Origin: Hylemonella gracilis str. Niagara R
Lineage (GTDB): Bacteria > Pseudomonadota > Gammaproteobacteria > Burkholderiales > Burkholderiaceae_C
NCBI RefSeq assembly: GCF_000600295.1
Contig: NZ_JEMG01000001.1
Span: 3,751,932 to 3,815,931, forward strand
Direction: 5' to 3'
DNA: 64,000 nt
Within the stretch, counting starts at the first letter, position 1. Each line of letters begins with the position of its first letter. The notes under the pieces are model-generated. The model was not told where the DNA came from and searched no databases. It worked only from the letters and a program-made list of their open reading frames with translations. A program made the translations under genes and the position numbers. Positions 1 through 11,254 of the stretch are shown one piece after another.

Positions 1-2
1 TG

Positions 3-2232
<2,230 letters not shown>

Positions 2233-2263
2233 ACGCGGCGCGTCCACCCAGCTGCCTCGCCAC

Positions 2264-3535
2264 TCAGCGCTGCAACAGCCCCATGGCGATCCAGGGTTGC
2301 CAGATCACCAGCGCCAGGCAGCCCGCCAGCAGCAGGATGAAGGGCAAGGCGGCCCGGCACAGCAAGCCAAAGGGCTGCTTGAACGCGCCCATCGCCACGA
2401 TCAGGTTCAGGCCGACGGGCGGTGTGAGGTAACCGATCTCCAGGTTCAGGATCATGATCAGACCGAACAAAACCGGGTCCACGCCGTAGGCCTGCGCCAT
2501 CGGCGCGAGCAGGGGCGCGAAGATCAGGATGGCCTCCACCGTTCCCATCAGGCAGCCCACCCCCAACAGCAACAGGTTGGCGGCAAGCAGAAAGCTCCAG
2601 GGACTGCTGATCCAGCCCTGCGCCCACCCGACCAGCCCATGGGCCAGCTGGTACTCGGCCAGGAAAAGACCAATGCCCAGCGCCACCGCCAACAGGGGCA
2701 GCAAGGCGCCGCAGAGGCGGGCCGTGTCCAGCAACAGTCCGCGCAAGGCCGGCCAGCGCAGTTCGCGGTGGATCAAGGTCTCGACCAGCAGGGCGTAGGC
2801 CAGGGCTGCGGTCGCGGACTCGGTGGCGGTGAACCAGCCGGTGTAGATGCCGCCCAGCAGGATCACCGGCATCAGGGCCGCCCAGACGCCCGCGCGCAGG
2901 CTGGCGAAAACCTCCGTGCCATCCCAGGACTGTGTGTCCATGTGCCGGTTCACCCAGACGGCGTAAGCCGCGAGCACGAAAGTCAGCAGCAACCCCGGGC
3001 CGACACCGACGAGGAACAGATCCGTCACCGAGGTCTGCGTGACCATGCCGTAGAGGAGCAAGGGAATCGAGGGCGGAATGATGATGCCCAAGGTGCCACC
3101 GGCCATCACCGCGCCCAGCGTGAAACGCCGCCCATACCCCGACGCCAGCATGGACGGCACCATGACCGAACCCACCGCCAGCATGGTCACCACCGCCGAG
3201 CCTGAGATCGAGGCGAACACCGCGCAGCTCAGCACGCAAGCCACCGCCAGCCCACCGGGCAGTGGCCGCGTGAGCGCGGCCATGATGCGCATCAGCCGCC
3301 GGGCCGACGACCCGCGTGTCATGACCTCGCCGCAGAGCAGGAACATGGGGATCGCCAGGATGAGCTCCTTGTCGAGGCCGATCCACATGTCCTCCAGGAT
3401 GTCTTCCAGATGACCTCGGCCCCAGGCCAAATGAAGGAAGGCCGAGACCAGCAGCAGGATGATCAGCAGCGGCTGGCGCAACGCCAGCAGGCACAGGATG
3501 AGCAACCCCAGGGCGAAGGCGAGCAACAGCGTCAT
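2264..3535 (-). CDS. dctM: TRAP transporter large permease (DctM family)
   Basis: Product of 423 residues with about a dozen hydrophobic segments, the large membrane subunit of a tripartite ATP-independent periplasmic transporter. Family marks include the motif GGTLGIIIPPSIPLLLYG, the ATESA segment after the central helices, and the C-terminal EIGYLTPPVGLNL. The frame is open further upstream to 3643, but the ATG at 3535 overlaps the dctQ stop by four bases (ATGA) and gives the expected hydrophobic N-terminus, so I chose it. It is the last gene of a dctP-dctQ-dctM operon. Substrates of the family are mostly organic acids; the actual ligand cannot be read from the sequence. Confidence 0.93.
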   Translation of the reverse strand: MTLLLAFALGLLILCLLALRQPLLIILLLVSAFLHLAWGRGHLEDILEDMWIGLDKELILAIPMFLLCGEVMTRGSSARRLMRIMAALTRPLPGGLAVACVLSCAVFASISGSAVVTMLAVGSVMVPSMLASGYGRRFTLGAVMAGGTLGIIIPPSIPLLLYGMVTQTSVTDLFLVGVGPGLLLTFVLAAYAVWVNRHMDTQSWDGTEVFASLRAGVWAALMPVILLGGIYTGWFTATESATAALAYALLVETLIHRELRWPALRGLLLDTARLCGALLPLLAVALGIGLFLAEYQLAHGLVGWAQGWISSPWSFLLAANLLLLGVGCLMGTVEAILIFAPLLAPMAQAYGVDPVLFGLIMILNLEIGYLTPPVGLNLIVAMGAFKQPFGLLCRAALPFILLLAGCLALVIWQPWIAMGLLQR

Positions 3536-4098
3536 GCGGTGGCCTGCGGCGTGGGCGAGCGCAGACCGGGCCAGAAAGCGTAGCCCAGATAACGCAGCGC
3601 GGCGGACCACAGGCCGAGGGGCACCATGAGCTGCATGGGCCACAGCGGCCCCCCCAGCGAAGGCATGCGCACCCCAGTGCGCAGGGTAGCGTCAACCAGT
3701 TCCAGCGCATAAGCGCCAGCCACCAGCAGGACGATGCCGCTGAGGGCATCACCGATGCGCGCCACCCGCAGCGCCCAGCGCGTCGGCAGCCAGGCAAATC
3801 CGACCCGAGGCACCAGATGCGTTCCACTCACCACCGCGATGCCGATGCCGCAATAGGCCACCAACACCATAAGGTAGACCGCCATCTTCTGGGCGCCGAA
3901 GATGCCACCAGACCCGACATGCAGGCCCCACCGGCGCAGCACGGGCGCCAGCAATTCGCGCCCCGCCACGTCACCGATCAGCAGCAGGGCGATGGCGACC
4001 AGGGCCACCATCGCGATGCCGCACTCCAAGCGGTGCCAGGCCGCGAACAATTGGCGCGCGGCAACCGGTGGCGGCGGATGGATATGCGTGTCGTTCAA
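3532..4098 (-). CDS. dctQ: TRAP transporter small permease (DctQ family)
   Basis: About 188 residues with four hydrophobic segments, the usual topology of DctQ, the small membrane subunit that pairs with DctM. There is no ATG or GTG before the first membrane helix. The only sensible start is a TTG at 4098-4096, which overlaps the dctP stop codon as TTGA, mirroring the ATGA overlap with dctM at the other end. The gene is therefore probably translated by coupling. The frame continues open upstream through dctP, but that part is antisense-frame noise within dctP. The function call rests on topology and position between dctP and dctM. Confidence 0.85.
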   Translation of the reverse strand: MNDTHIHPPPPVAARQLFAAWHRLECGIAMVALVAIALLLIGDVAGRELLAPVLRRWGLHVGSGGIFGAQKMAVYLMVLVAYCGIGIAVVSGTHLVPRVGFAWLPTRWALRVARIGDALSGIVLLVAGAYALELVDATLRTGVRMPSLGGPLWPMQLMVPLGLWSAALRYLGYAFWPGLRSPTPQATA

Positions 4099-5099
4099 TT
4101 GGGCTTCTGGCAGGCGGCGCGGCCCGCTTCCATCTGCTGGAAGAGACGCTCGCCCTCGGGGCCGAGCTCCTTGACCATGTCCGGCCACAGCGGCGCCGCC
4201 GCCGCGCGCCAGGTGGCGCGTTGCGCGGGCGTGAGGTCCACCACCTGGCCGCCCCCCTGCTTGTGGCGTTCCAGCAGCGTTTCTTCGAAGCCGCGTACGA
4301 CGTCGCGATCCAGGGCCGGGCGCGCCCGTTCCAATGCCTCGCGCTGCGCCGGCGTCAGCCGCTCCCAGCTCTGCTGGCTCATGAGGGACAACAGGGGCGC
4401 CGGCGTGATGGAGACACGCGTCATGACCGGCGCCACCTTGCCGATGCCGGCGGCCACATAGACCATGGGCACGTTGGCGGCCACATCGATCAGGCCGGTC
4501 TGGAATGCCGACCCGACTTCGGTGGTGGGCACGGGCTTGGGGCTGGTGCCCATGGCCGACCAGAAGGTCGCGTAAGCACGCGTGCCGAAGGTGCCGGACT
4601 TGAGTCCGGCCAGATCGGCGGGCTGCACATAGGCTTTCTTGCCGATGATGTGCACCACGCCGGCGGCGTTCCAGCCGGTCAGGCGCACGCCCTTGCTGGC
4701 CAGCAACTCGGTCACCGTCTGGTCGAGGTTCTTGTCGAGCACGCAATGGAGTTCGTCCAGGCCACTGAAATAGAAGGGCAGTTGCAGCAGGGACAGCTCG
4801 GGCACCAGCAAGGCAGCGCCATTGAGGGACCAGGTCCCCATGTCCAGGCGGCCACGCGCCATCTGCTGGATGGTGTCCTGCTCGCTGCCATAGGGGCCGG
4901 CCTTGAGCACCACCGAGCCCTGCGTGAGCGTCTCGAGGTTCTTCGCCCACTCGGTCACGTAACGCGCCCAGGGCGTGCCGGGCGGCGCCGTGGCCTGCAT
5001 GCGCAGTTCCACGGGCGGGCTCTGCTGGGCGGCCGTCGTCCCCAGCAGTCCGACCAGCAGGACAGCCAGGGCGGCACGGTGCCATTGCATCGTCTTCAT
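4095..5099 (-). CDS. dctP: TRAP transporter substrate-binding protein (DctP family)
   Basis: Product of 334 residues. A signal peptide covers roughly residues 1-24 (MKTMQWHRAALAVLLVGLLG core, cleavage near TTAAQQ), so it acts in the periplasm. The mature protein has the DctP fold signature: an early ELRMQATAPPGTPWA strand region and the LKSGTFGTRAY segment, with a conserved arginine that usually contacts the ligand carboxylate. A GGAGA ribosome-binding site lies about 8 bases upstream of the ATG at 5099; a second ATG three codons later is less well spaced. First gene of dctPQM. The adjacent upstream gene on the same strand is the regulator at 5198-6757, 98 bases away. Confidence 0.92.
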   Translation of the reverse strand: MKTMQWHRAALAVLLVGLLGTTAAQQSPPVELRMQATAPPGTPWARYVTEWAKNLETLTQGSVVLKAGPYGSEQDTIQQMARGRLDMGTWSLNGAALLVPELSLLQLPFYFSGLDELHCVLDKNLDQTVTELLASKGVRLTGWNAAGVVHIIGKKAYVQPADLAGLKSGTFGTRAYATFWSAMGTSPKPVPTTEVGSAFQTGLIDVAANVPMVYVAAGIGKVAPVMTRVSITPAPLLSLMSQQSWERLTPAQREALERARPALDRDVVRGFEETLLERHKQGGGQVVDLTPAQRATWRAAAAPLWPDMVKELGPEGERLFQQMEAGRAACQKPN

Positions 5100-5197
5100 A
5101 CGCTTGTCTCCTTCAGGGGTGTATCGGCCCGTGCAGTGTGCAAGCCGGCACCCGCGCTGTCCTGAAGACGGTCTAAAGAGTTCTAAAACCGCCGCAC

Positions 5198-6757
5198 TCA
5201 CGCCGCGGCCGCGAGATCCGGGATGACACCGGCCTTGAGCAGACCGGACAGGTAATGCTCGCGACGCTGTCGGCAATAGGTCGGCTCGCTGCTCAGGCGC
5301 GCACCGCAGCCGGGTTGCTGCAGACCGCCCTGCTGCCGCAGCGCGGCCAGGGCGGCCTGGGTCTCGGCCTGGCGCCCCAGGTGTGCATTGGCGGCGACCA
5401 GGAAGGCCTGGGTGGCCCAGAACGGCGCGACGGCCGCGGAGCGTTCCAGCCACGGCACCGCCTCCTCGTAACGGCCCAGCATCAGATGGGCCTTGCCCAG
5501 CCAGAACAACACGCCCCAGCGGTGCGGGTCCTGCGGCGCCAGCGTCAGCGCTTGCCGCAGCACGGCCAGGGCCTGTTCGGACTGACCGGTGAAAACCAGC
5601 AGGGTGCCACGCCAGGCGACCGCCTCGGCAAAGTCCGGCTCCAGCTCCAGGGCCTGGTCCACCGCCGTCAGCGCGGCCCCGAGGCGCAGTTGCAGCTGGC
5701 GCACCCGCGACAAGGTGCAATAGACATGCGCGCTCGTGACGCCCTGCGCCAGCGCGGCGCTGATGTCGTGTTCGGCGCGCAGGATCTGGGCGTCGATGTC
5801 GGCCGGCGGCCACATCGCGATCAGCGTGACCAGCACACGGGTGCGGTAGGCCAGCAAGCTGTGGTCCTGCGGCTGCCGGGCGCTGGCCTGGTCGATCAAA
5901 GCGAGGGCGGCCCGCAGGTCATCCGCGTTGCGGGCGGTGCGGGCACGGGCACCCGCGCGCAGCAGGAGGTCTTCCGCGCCCGCACCGGCCAGTCCGCGGC
6001 CTTCCTCGCCCCCCAACACGGCCGGGCCGCGCCGTCCCTCGGCTTTGAGGAGCTCCAGCGTGAGGGCATTGAGCACGCGCGCCGCCAGCACGCGACGCGC
6101 CCCCCCGGGCTCCGCCATCGCCACGCGCAGGGTGTCGGCCCAGAGCACGCCGCCGGTGCCAGCATCGGTCAGGCGCACCACCACCTCGACGTGATCCTTC
6201 ATGTGCGCTATGCGGGCCTGCACCGCGTAGCTCAGGCCCAGGCCACGGGCCAGGGCACGCAGATCCGTGGCGTCGCTCCACTGGGTGCGTACCGCCTCGC
6301 TGTCGACCACGTAGCTGGTCTGCATCCGGGCCAGGCCGGCGGTGATCTGATCGGCCAGGGCATCGGCCAGCGGCCCGGCGTCGGACACGCCTTCCTCGGC
6401 GAAAGGCAGCACCATCACGGAAAGTCGCCGCGGGGCATCGGCACGGACCTGCACGGCCAGCGTGAACTTGTAGCCACGCCCCGGCACGGTGGCAATGGCG
6501 TGGGGTCCGATCACCCGGCGCAGCTGCGACACCTGGACATGCAGATTGGCTTCTTCCACCACCAGGCCGCGCCAGACGCGATCCATCAATTCGCTCTTGC
6601 CGAGCAGCTGCCCCGCCTGCTCCAGCAGCGCCAACAGCAATTCGAAGGCGCGCCCTCCAAGCCCGACCACCCGCCCCTCACGCAACAGCCGCCGCTCGCC
6701 GACCCGCAGCTCGAAACGGTCAAAGCAGTAGTGCCGGTCGGCGCCGGTGGTGTGCAT
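5198..6757 (-). CDS. Soluble winged-helix regulator with TPR repeats
   Basis: Product of 519 residues. Residues about 9-98 form an OmpR/PhoB-type winged helix (GGRAFELLLALLEQAGQLL..., LRRVIG, and the wing motif TVPGRGYKF). Residues about 112-215 resemble the TolB-like/adenylate-cyclase-associated domain (SVMVLPFAE, DALADQITAGLARM). The rest is a TPR-like helical array (residues about 290-500). Unlike CadC it has no membrane helix, so it should be cytoplasmic. It is divergent from the FAD oxidoreductase at 6885; the 127-base space holds a symmetric operator candidate, suggesting it controls its own gene and the oxidoreductase, and possibly dctPQM downstream. The ligand is unknown. Confidence 0.85.
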   Translation of the reverse strand: MHTTGADRHYCFDRFELRVGERRLLREGRVVGLGGRAFELLLALLEQAGQLLGKSELMDRVWRGLVVEEANLHVQVSQLRRVIGPHAIATVPGRGYKFTLAVQVRADAPRRLSVMVLPFAEEGVSDAGPLADALADQITAGLARMQTSYVVDSEAVRTQWSDATDLRALARGLGLSYAVQARIAHMKDHVEVVVRLTDAGTGGVLWADTLRVAMAEPGGARRVLAARVLNALTLELLKAEGRRGPAVLGGEEGRGLAGAGAEDLLLRAGARARTARNADDLRAALALIDQASARQPQDHSLLAYRTRVLVTLIAMWPPADIDAQILRAEHDISAALAQGVTSAHVYCTLSRVRQLQLRLGAALTAVDQALELEPDFAEAVAWRGTLLVFTGQSEQALAVLRQALTLAPQDPHRWGVLFWLGKAHLMLGRYEEAVPWLERSAAVAPFWATQAFLVAANAHLGRQAETQAALAALRQQGGLQQPGCGARLSSEPTYCRQRREHYLSGLLKAGVIPDLAAAA

Positions 6758-6767
6758 GCCCTGTCTC

Positions 6768-6819
6768 CTTGTCCTGGACGCGCGCTTTAGGACATTTTAG
6801 GTTTGCTTCAGGACAAGGC
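6768..6819. promoter_or_regulatory. Candidate operator: inverted and direct TGTCCT/AGGACA repeats
   Basis: CCTTGTCCTG at 6768-6777 is a perfect 10-base inverted match of CAGGACAAGG at 6810-6819. Inside it lies a third AGGACA at 6790-6795; it and the one at 6811-6816 share TTYAGGACA and are 21 bases apart, two helical turns. The element lies between the divergent winged-helix regulator (start 6757) and the oxidoreductase (start 6885). Head-to-tail half-sites two turns apart fit an OmpR-type DNA-binding domain. That this regulator binds it is inference. Confidence 0.55.
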
Positions 6820-6884
6820 GCCATCGTTTATCCACACTCGTCCCCGCGCATCGAGCCGATGCAACACCCAGACAAGGACGATCC

Positions 6885-8249
6885 ATGAAACAGCTCGGCG
6901 GACAGGCCGTGGTGATCGGTGGCAGCATCGCCGGCCTGATGGCGGCCCGCGTCGCCGCCGACCACTATGGGGAAGTGACGGTCATCGAGCGCGACACGCT
7001 GCCAGCCACTGCGGCCCCGCGCCCCGCCATCCCCCAGGGGGCACACGCGCATGGCCTGCTGCTGGCCGGCGAGCAGGTGATGTCCCGCCTCTATCCCGGG
7101 TTCACGGCCAGCCTGCGGGCCGCGGGGGCCGTGGCGGTGCGCGCCGGCCGCGACGTGCTCTACCAACTGCCGCGGGGCGCGGCTTATTCGCCCGGTGGAT
7201 CGATGCGGCAGGCGCGCGATCTGGGTTTCGATGTCTACAGCGCCAGCCGGGAATTGATCGAGCACTGCGTGCGCAGGCACACGCAACAGACACCCAACGT
7301 TCGCTTCGAAACAGGCACCGTGACCGGGCTGTCGCGCCGGCACCCTGACCAGGTCGATGTGCTCAGCCAGCGCGAAGGAAACACCTTGCGGCACCCGGCC
7401 GATCTGGTGGTGGACGCGAGCGGCCGCGGCACGCGGTCAGCACAGTGGCTGCAGGAAGCGGGCTGGCCCGCGGTCGAACAGACCGACCTCGGCATCGACA
7501 TCGCTTATGCAAGTGCGCGCTGGCGGCTGGCACAGGACCAGGCCCCGGGCGTGCCTCAGGTTCTCTACCGTGGACCCGTGCCACAGACCCGGCGCACCGG
7601 CATGCTCGCGCGCATCGAGCGGGATCAATGGCTGGTCACCCTGGTGGGGCGTCTGGGCGAGGTGCCGCCGGCCGACGAACCCGGCTTCCTGGCGTTTGCC
7701 GGCGGACTGTCGACGCCGGCGTTGCGGGCGCTGCTGTCGCAGGGCGAGCGCATCAGCGCGATCCAGACCTACCGCGTGCCGGTCAGCCTGCGCCGGCATT
7801 ACGAACGCCTGCCTGCGCTGCCACGCAACTGGCTGGCCGTGGGTGACGCCATTTGCAGCTTCAATCCCGTGTACGGCCAGGGCATGAGCGTCGCGGCCCT
7901 GCAGGTACAGGCCCTGCAGACGCTGCTGCAGGCCCGCGCCGCCGCGCCCTCACCTGCGCTCCAGGGAATGGTGGCCGAGTACTTCCAGCATGCGAGCCAG
8001 ATCATCGACGGCGCCTGGTCACTCGCCGCCCGCCAGGATCTGGCCTTTCCCGAAACCCGGGGCCAACGCCCGCCCGATCTGGCGGAGCGGGCGCGTTATG
8101 GCGCCGCGCTGGAAGCCCTGATCCCTGAAGATCCGCAACTGCACCTGCTGCTGGCCGAGGTGTTCAACCTGACCCGCCCCTTGTCGGCGCTGGATGACCC
8201 CGCCCTGCGCGCGCGCGTCCTCCAAAGCGTGTCGGGAACGCCTCACTGA
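6885..8249 (+). CDS. FAD-dependent oxidoreductase/monooxygenase
   Basis: Product of 454 residues. An N-terminal Rossmann ADP-binding motif (VVIGGSIAGLMAARVAA, residues 10-26) is followed by IERD. A middle DASGRGTRS segment and a C-terminal FAD-phosphate motif (GDAICSFNPVYGQGMSVAAL, around residues 320-340) place it in the group-A flavoprotein hydroxylase/squalene-epoxidase-like superfamily. There is no signal peptide or membrane anchor, so it is cytoplasmic. The residue after GD in the second motif is Ala-Ile-Cys rather than a charged residue, and the substrate cannot be inferred. It is transcribed divergently from the TPR regulator and stands alone as a one-gene unit. Geranylgeranyl-reductase-like or halogenase-like roles are alternatives. 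Confidence 0.85.
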   Translation: MKQLGGQAVVIGGSIAGLMAARVAADHYGEVTVIERDTLPATAAPRPAIPQGAHAHGLLLAGEQVMSRLYPGFTASLRAAGAVAVRAGRDVLYQLPRGAAYSPGGSMRQARDLGFDVYSASRELIEHCVRRHTQQTPNVRFETGTVTGLSRRHPDQVDVLSQREGNTLRHPADLVVDASGRGTRSAQWLQEAGWPAVEQTDLGIDIAYASARWRLAQDQAPGVPQVLYRGPVPQTRRTGMLARIERDQWLVTLVGRLGEVPPADEPGFLAFAGGLSTPALRALLSQGERISAIQTYRVPVSLRRHYERLPALPRNWLAVGDAICSFNPVYGQGMSVAALQVQALQTLLQARAAAPSPALQGMVAEYFQHASQIIDGAWSLAARQDLAFPETRGQRPPDLAERARYGAALEALIPEDPQLHLLLAEVFNLTRPLSALDDPALRARVLQSVSGTPH

Positions 8250-8327
8250 GCACGGACAGGCCCTCCTCCTACAGCGCGCGTTTCCACGCGGAGCGGGCGC
8301 GGCGTCTGAGCCGCCGCCGCGCCGCGC

Positions 8328-9335
8328 TCAGATACGCCCTTCCTCCACCGCGTGGCAGGCCACGCGCACGCCACCGATGGACTGGACCACGGGGCGCTCG
8401 CTGCTGCAGCGCGCATTGGCGTGGGGGCAGCGCGGGTGGAAGGCGCAGCCTGTGGGCGGATTCAGCGGGTTGGGCACCTCGCCGGACACCGGGGTGCGGG
8501 CTTTGCCGGTCTTGCGCATGTCGGGAATGGCGTCCAGCAGCATGCGTGTGTAGGGGTGGCGCGGCTGGCTGAAGAGCGTGGCCTTGTCGGCCAGTTCCAC
8601 CAGGCGACCCAGGTACATCACGCCCACCTGGTCGCTCACATGGCGCACCACGGCCAGGTTGTGGCTGATGAACAGGTAGGTCAGGCCCCGCGCGCGCTGC
8701 AGGTCCTTCATGATGTTGAGCACCTGCGCCTGCACCGAAACGTCCAGCGCCGAAGTCGGTTCGTCGCAGACCAGGAATTCAGGCTCGGTCGCCAGGGCCC
8801 GCGCGATCGAGATGCGCTGGCGCTGTCCGCCCGAGAACTGGTGCGGGTACTTCACCATGTCCAGCGGGCTCAGGCCCACGGATTGCAGCAGTTCCTCCAC
8901 GCGTTCCTTGAGGGCCTGGGTGTCACTCAGGATGCCATGCTCGCGCAGCGGCTCGGCGACGATGGCTTCCACCTTCCAGCGCGGGTTCAGGCTGGCGTAG
9001 GGGTCCTGGAAGATCATCTGGATGCGGCGGCGCAACTGGCGGCCTTCGGCGGTCTTGAAGGCGGCGTGGGCGTCCTGTCCATCGAACTCGAAACCACCGC
9101 GCGTGGGTGCGTACAGACCCACCAGCAGGCGCGCCACCGTGCTCTTGCCGCAGCCAGATTCACCCACCAGGGCCAGCGTCTTGCCCTTTTCGATCTCGAA
9201 GCTCACGCCGTCCACCGCCTTGAGCAGTTGGCGGGGTTTGCGCTCCAGCACGCGGTTGAGCCAGGGGGCCGAGACATCGAAGGTCCGCGCCAGATCGGAG
9301 GCGATGACCAGGGGTCGGGAAATCACTTCGCTCAT
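8328..9335 (-). CDS. dppF: Peptide ABC transporter ATP-binding protein (DppF/OppF type)
   Basis: Product of 335 residues, a cytoplasmic ATPase. Walker A GESGCGKST, Q-loop FQDPYASLNPR, signature FSGGQRQRISIARAL, Walker B FLVCDEPTSALD and the H-loop ISHNLAVV are all present. A C-terminal oligopeptide-type extension holds CxFHPRCPHANARC, the cysteine cluster that binds an iron-sulphur centre in several DppD/DppF proteins. Its ATG overlaps the dppD stop by four bases. It is the last gene of the five-gene operon. Confidence 0.94.
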   Translation of the reverse strand: MSEVISRPLVIASDLARTFDVSAPWLNRVLERKPRQLLKAVDGVSFEIEKGKTLALVGESGCGKSTVARLLVGLYAPTRGGFEFDGQDAHAAFKTAEGRQLRRRIQMIFQDPYASLNPRWKVEAIVAEPLREHGILSDTQALKERVEELLQSVGLSPLDMVKYPHQFSGGQRQRISIARALATEPEFLVCDEPTSALDVSVQAQVLNIMKDLQRARGLTYLFISHNLAVVRHVSDQVGVMYLGRLVELADKATLFSQPRHPYTRMLLDAIPDMRKTGKARTPVSGEVPNPLNPPTGCAFHPRCPHANARCSSERPVVQSIGGVRVACHAVEEGRI

Positions 9336-10321
9336 GCAGCGCCCCCCACCAAGGACTGCGCGGCCTCGGCGTGCAACCAGCAGGCCGCGCGCGTGGCGCC
9401 GGCATCCATCAGGTCAGGGCGATCCACGGTGCAGCGATCGATCTTGCGCGGACAACGTGGATTGAAGGCGCAGCCCCGAGGGATGGCGTTGAGGCGCGGC
9501 ATGGCGCCATCGATCTGGTTGAGGCGCTCGCGATCTACGCTCATATCGGGAATGCAGGCCATGAGGCCCGCGGTGTAGGGATGGGCAGGATGGTTGATGA
9601 CCTGGTCCACGGGACCGATCTCGGCGACCCGCCCCGCGTACATGACCGCCACGCGGTCGCAGGTCTCGGCGATCACACCCATGTCGTGCGTGATCAGCAT
9701 GACGGCCGCGCCACGCTGCTTGCAAATGGTCTTGAGCAGCGAAATGATCTGCGCCTGGATGGACACATCCAAGGCGGTGGTCGGTTCATCGGCCACGATC
9801 AATTGAGGTTCAGCGGCCAGCGCGAGCGCGATCACCACGCGCTGGCGCATGCCGCCGGAGAACTGGTGTGGGTAGTGGTCGATGCGCTGCTCGGCGGCGG
9901 GGATGCCGGTGTCGCTCAGTAGCTGGATCGCACGTTGGCGCGCCTCGGCCCGACTCAGAGGCAGGTGGGTGGTGATGGTCTCGATCAGTTGCCGGCCAAC
10001 CGAATACAGCGGATTCAGCGAGGTCAGCGGGTCCTGGAAGATCGCGCCGATCCGGCGGCCGCGGATCTTACGCATCTCGTTGGGCGGCAGGTCGTCGATG
10101 CGTCGGCCTTCGAGCAGGATCTGCCCGCCAGCCACGCGGCCGGGCGGCTCCAACAATCCGATGATGGCGGCGCCGGTCAGCGACTTGCCCGCGCCGGACT
10201 CTCCCACCACGCCCAGGATTTCACCGGGCGCGATGTCGAAGGAGACGTCGTCCAGCGCGCGCAAGGTGCCGCGCCGGGTCGGAAATTCAACGACCAGGTT
10301 TTTGATTTGCAACAGGCTCAT
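9332..10321 (-). CDS. dppD: Peptide ABC transporter ATP-binding protein (DppD/OppD type)
   Basis: Product of 329 residues. Walker A GESGAGKSL, Q-loop FQDPLTSLNPLY, signature FSGGMRQRVVIALAL, Walker B LIVADEPTTALDV and ITHDMGVI are intact. The C-terminal extension carries CAFNPRCPRKIDRC. It forms the heterodimeric ATPase pair with the next gene (four-base overlap) and starts seven bases after the dppC stop. The serine-to-leucine change after GKS is common in DppD-type subunits. Confidence 0.94.
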   Translation of the reverse strand: MSLLQIKNLVVEFPTRRGTLRALDDVSFDIAPGEILGVVGESGAGKSLTGAAIIGLLEPPGRVAGGQILLEGRRIDDLPPNEMRKIRGRRIGAIFQDPLTSLNPLYSVGRQLIETITTHLPLSRAEARQRAIQLLSDTGIPAAEQRIDHYPHQFSGGMRQRVVIALALAAEPQLIVADEPTTALDVSIQAQIISLLKTICKQRGAAVMLITHDMGVIAETCDRVAVMYAGRVAEIGPVDQVINHPAHPYTAGLMACIPDMSVDRERLNQIDGAMPRLNAIPRGCAFNPRCPRKIDRCTVDRPDLMDAGATRAACWLHAEAAQSLVGGAA

Positions 10322-10328
10322 GCGCGAT

Positions 10329-11240
10329 TCATCTCAGTCGGGGGTTGAGGGCGTCACGCAACCAGTCGCCCAGCAGGTTGACGGACAGGGCGATCAGCAC
10401 CAGCATGGCGCCGGGAAAGATGGTGATCCACCATTCCCCCGAGAACAGGTAGTCGTTGCCCACGCGGATCAGCGTGCCCAGCGAGGGCGAGGTGGGCGGC
10501 GCGCCCACGCCCAGGAAGCTCAGCGTGGCCTCGGTGATGATGGACGTGGCCACCTGGATGGTCGCCAGCACCAGCACCGGCCCCATCACATTCGGCAGCA
10601 CATGGCGGCGCATGATGCGCAGCGGCGCGACGCCAGTCACGCGCGCGGCCTGCACATATTCCTTGTTGCGCTCCACCAGCGTGGAGCCACGTACCGTGCG
10701 CGCGTACTGCACCCAGCCGGTGAGCGTGATCGAGACGATGAGCACACCGAAGGCCAGCGTTTCGTGCGCGTTGGGGAACAGCGCGCGCCCGACGCCGGCG
10801 ATCAGCAGCGCGATGAGGATGGCGGGGAAGGAGAGCATCACATCGCACAGGCGCATCAACAGGCCGTCCACCCAGCCGCCCAGGAAACCGGCCAGCAGGC
10901 CCAGGGCCACGCCTATCAACACCGACAGCGCGACCGAGGCCAGGCCGACCGCGAGTGAAATCCGAGCGCCGTACATCAGGGCGGAAAGGATGTCTCGCCC
11001 CTGGTCGTCCGTGCCCAGCGGGAAAGCCGCGTTGCCGTCGGCCAACCAGGCTGGCGGCAGGCGCGCGTTGCCCAGCTCCAGCGTGCTCAGGTCAAAGGGA
11101 TTGTGCGGCGCCACCCAGGGCGCGAAAACCGCGCAGAACAGGCACACGAAGGCGATCAACGCGGCCGTGATGGCCACGGGCGAGGTGCGGAAGCTGTAAG
11201 CGATATCGCTGTCCAGCCAGCGCAGAAGTAGAACTTTCAT
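10329..11240 (-). CDS. dppC: Peptide ABC transporter permease (DppC type)
   Basis: Product of 303 residues. The N-terminal OppC-type segment has a first membrane helix around residues 22-45, then the periplasmic loop with PLGTDDQGRDILSALMYGARISL, which is diagnostic of DppC/OppC. The EAA loop is at RVTGVAPLRIMRRHVLPN. Five further membrane segments follow. The frame is open upstream into dppB, but the ATG at 11240 gives the normal length and lies 14 bases after the dppB stop. Confidence 0.93.
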   Translation of the reverse strand: MKVLLLRWLDSDIAYSFRTSPVAITAALIAFVCLFCAVFAPWVAPHNPFDLSTLELGNARLPPAWLADGNAAFPLGTDDQGRDILSALMYGARISLAVGLASVALSVLIGVALGLLAGFLGGWVDGLLMRLCDVMLSFPAILIALLIAGVGRALFPNAHETLAFGVLIVSITLTGWVQYARTVRGSTLVERNKEYVQAARVTGVAPLRIMRRHVLPNVMGPVLVLATIQVATSIITEATLSFLGVGAPPTSPSLGTLIRVGNDYLFSGEWWITIFPGAMLVLIALSVNLLGDWLRDALNPRLR

Positions 11241-11254
11241 GCGGACAATCGTTT

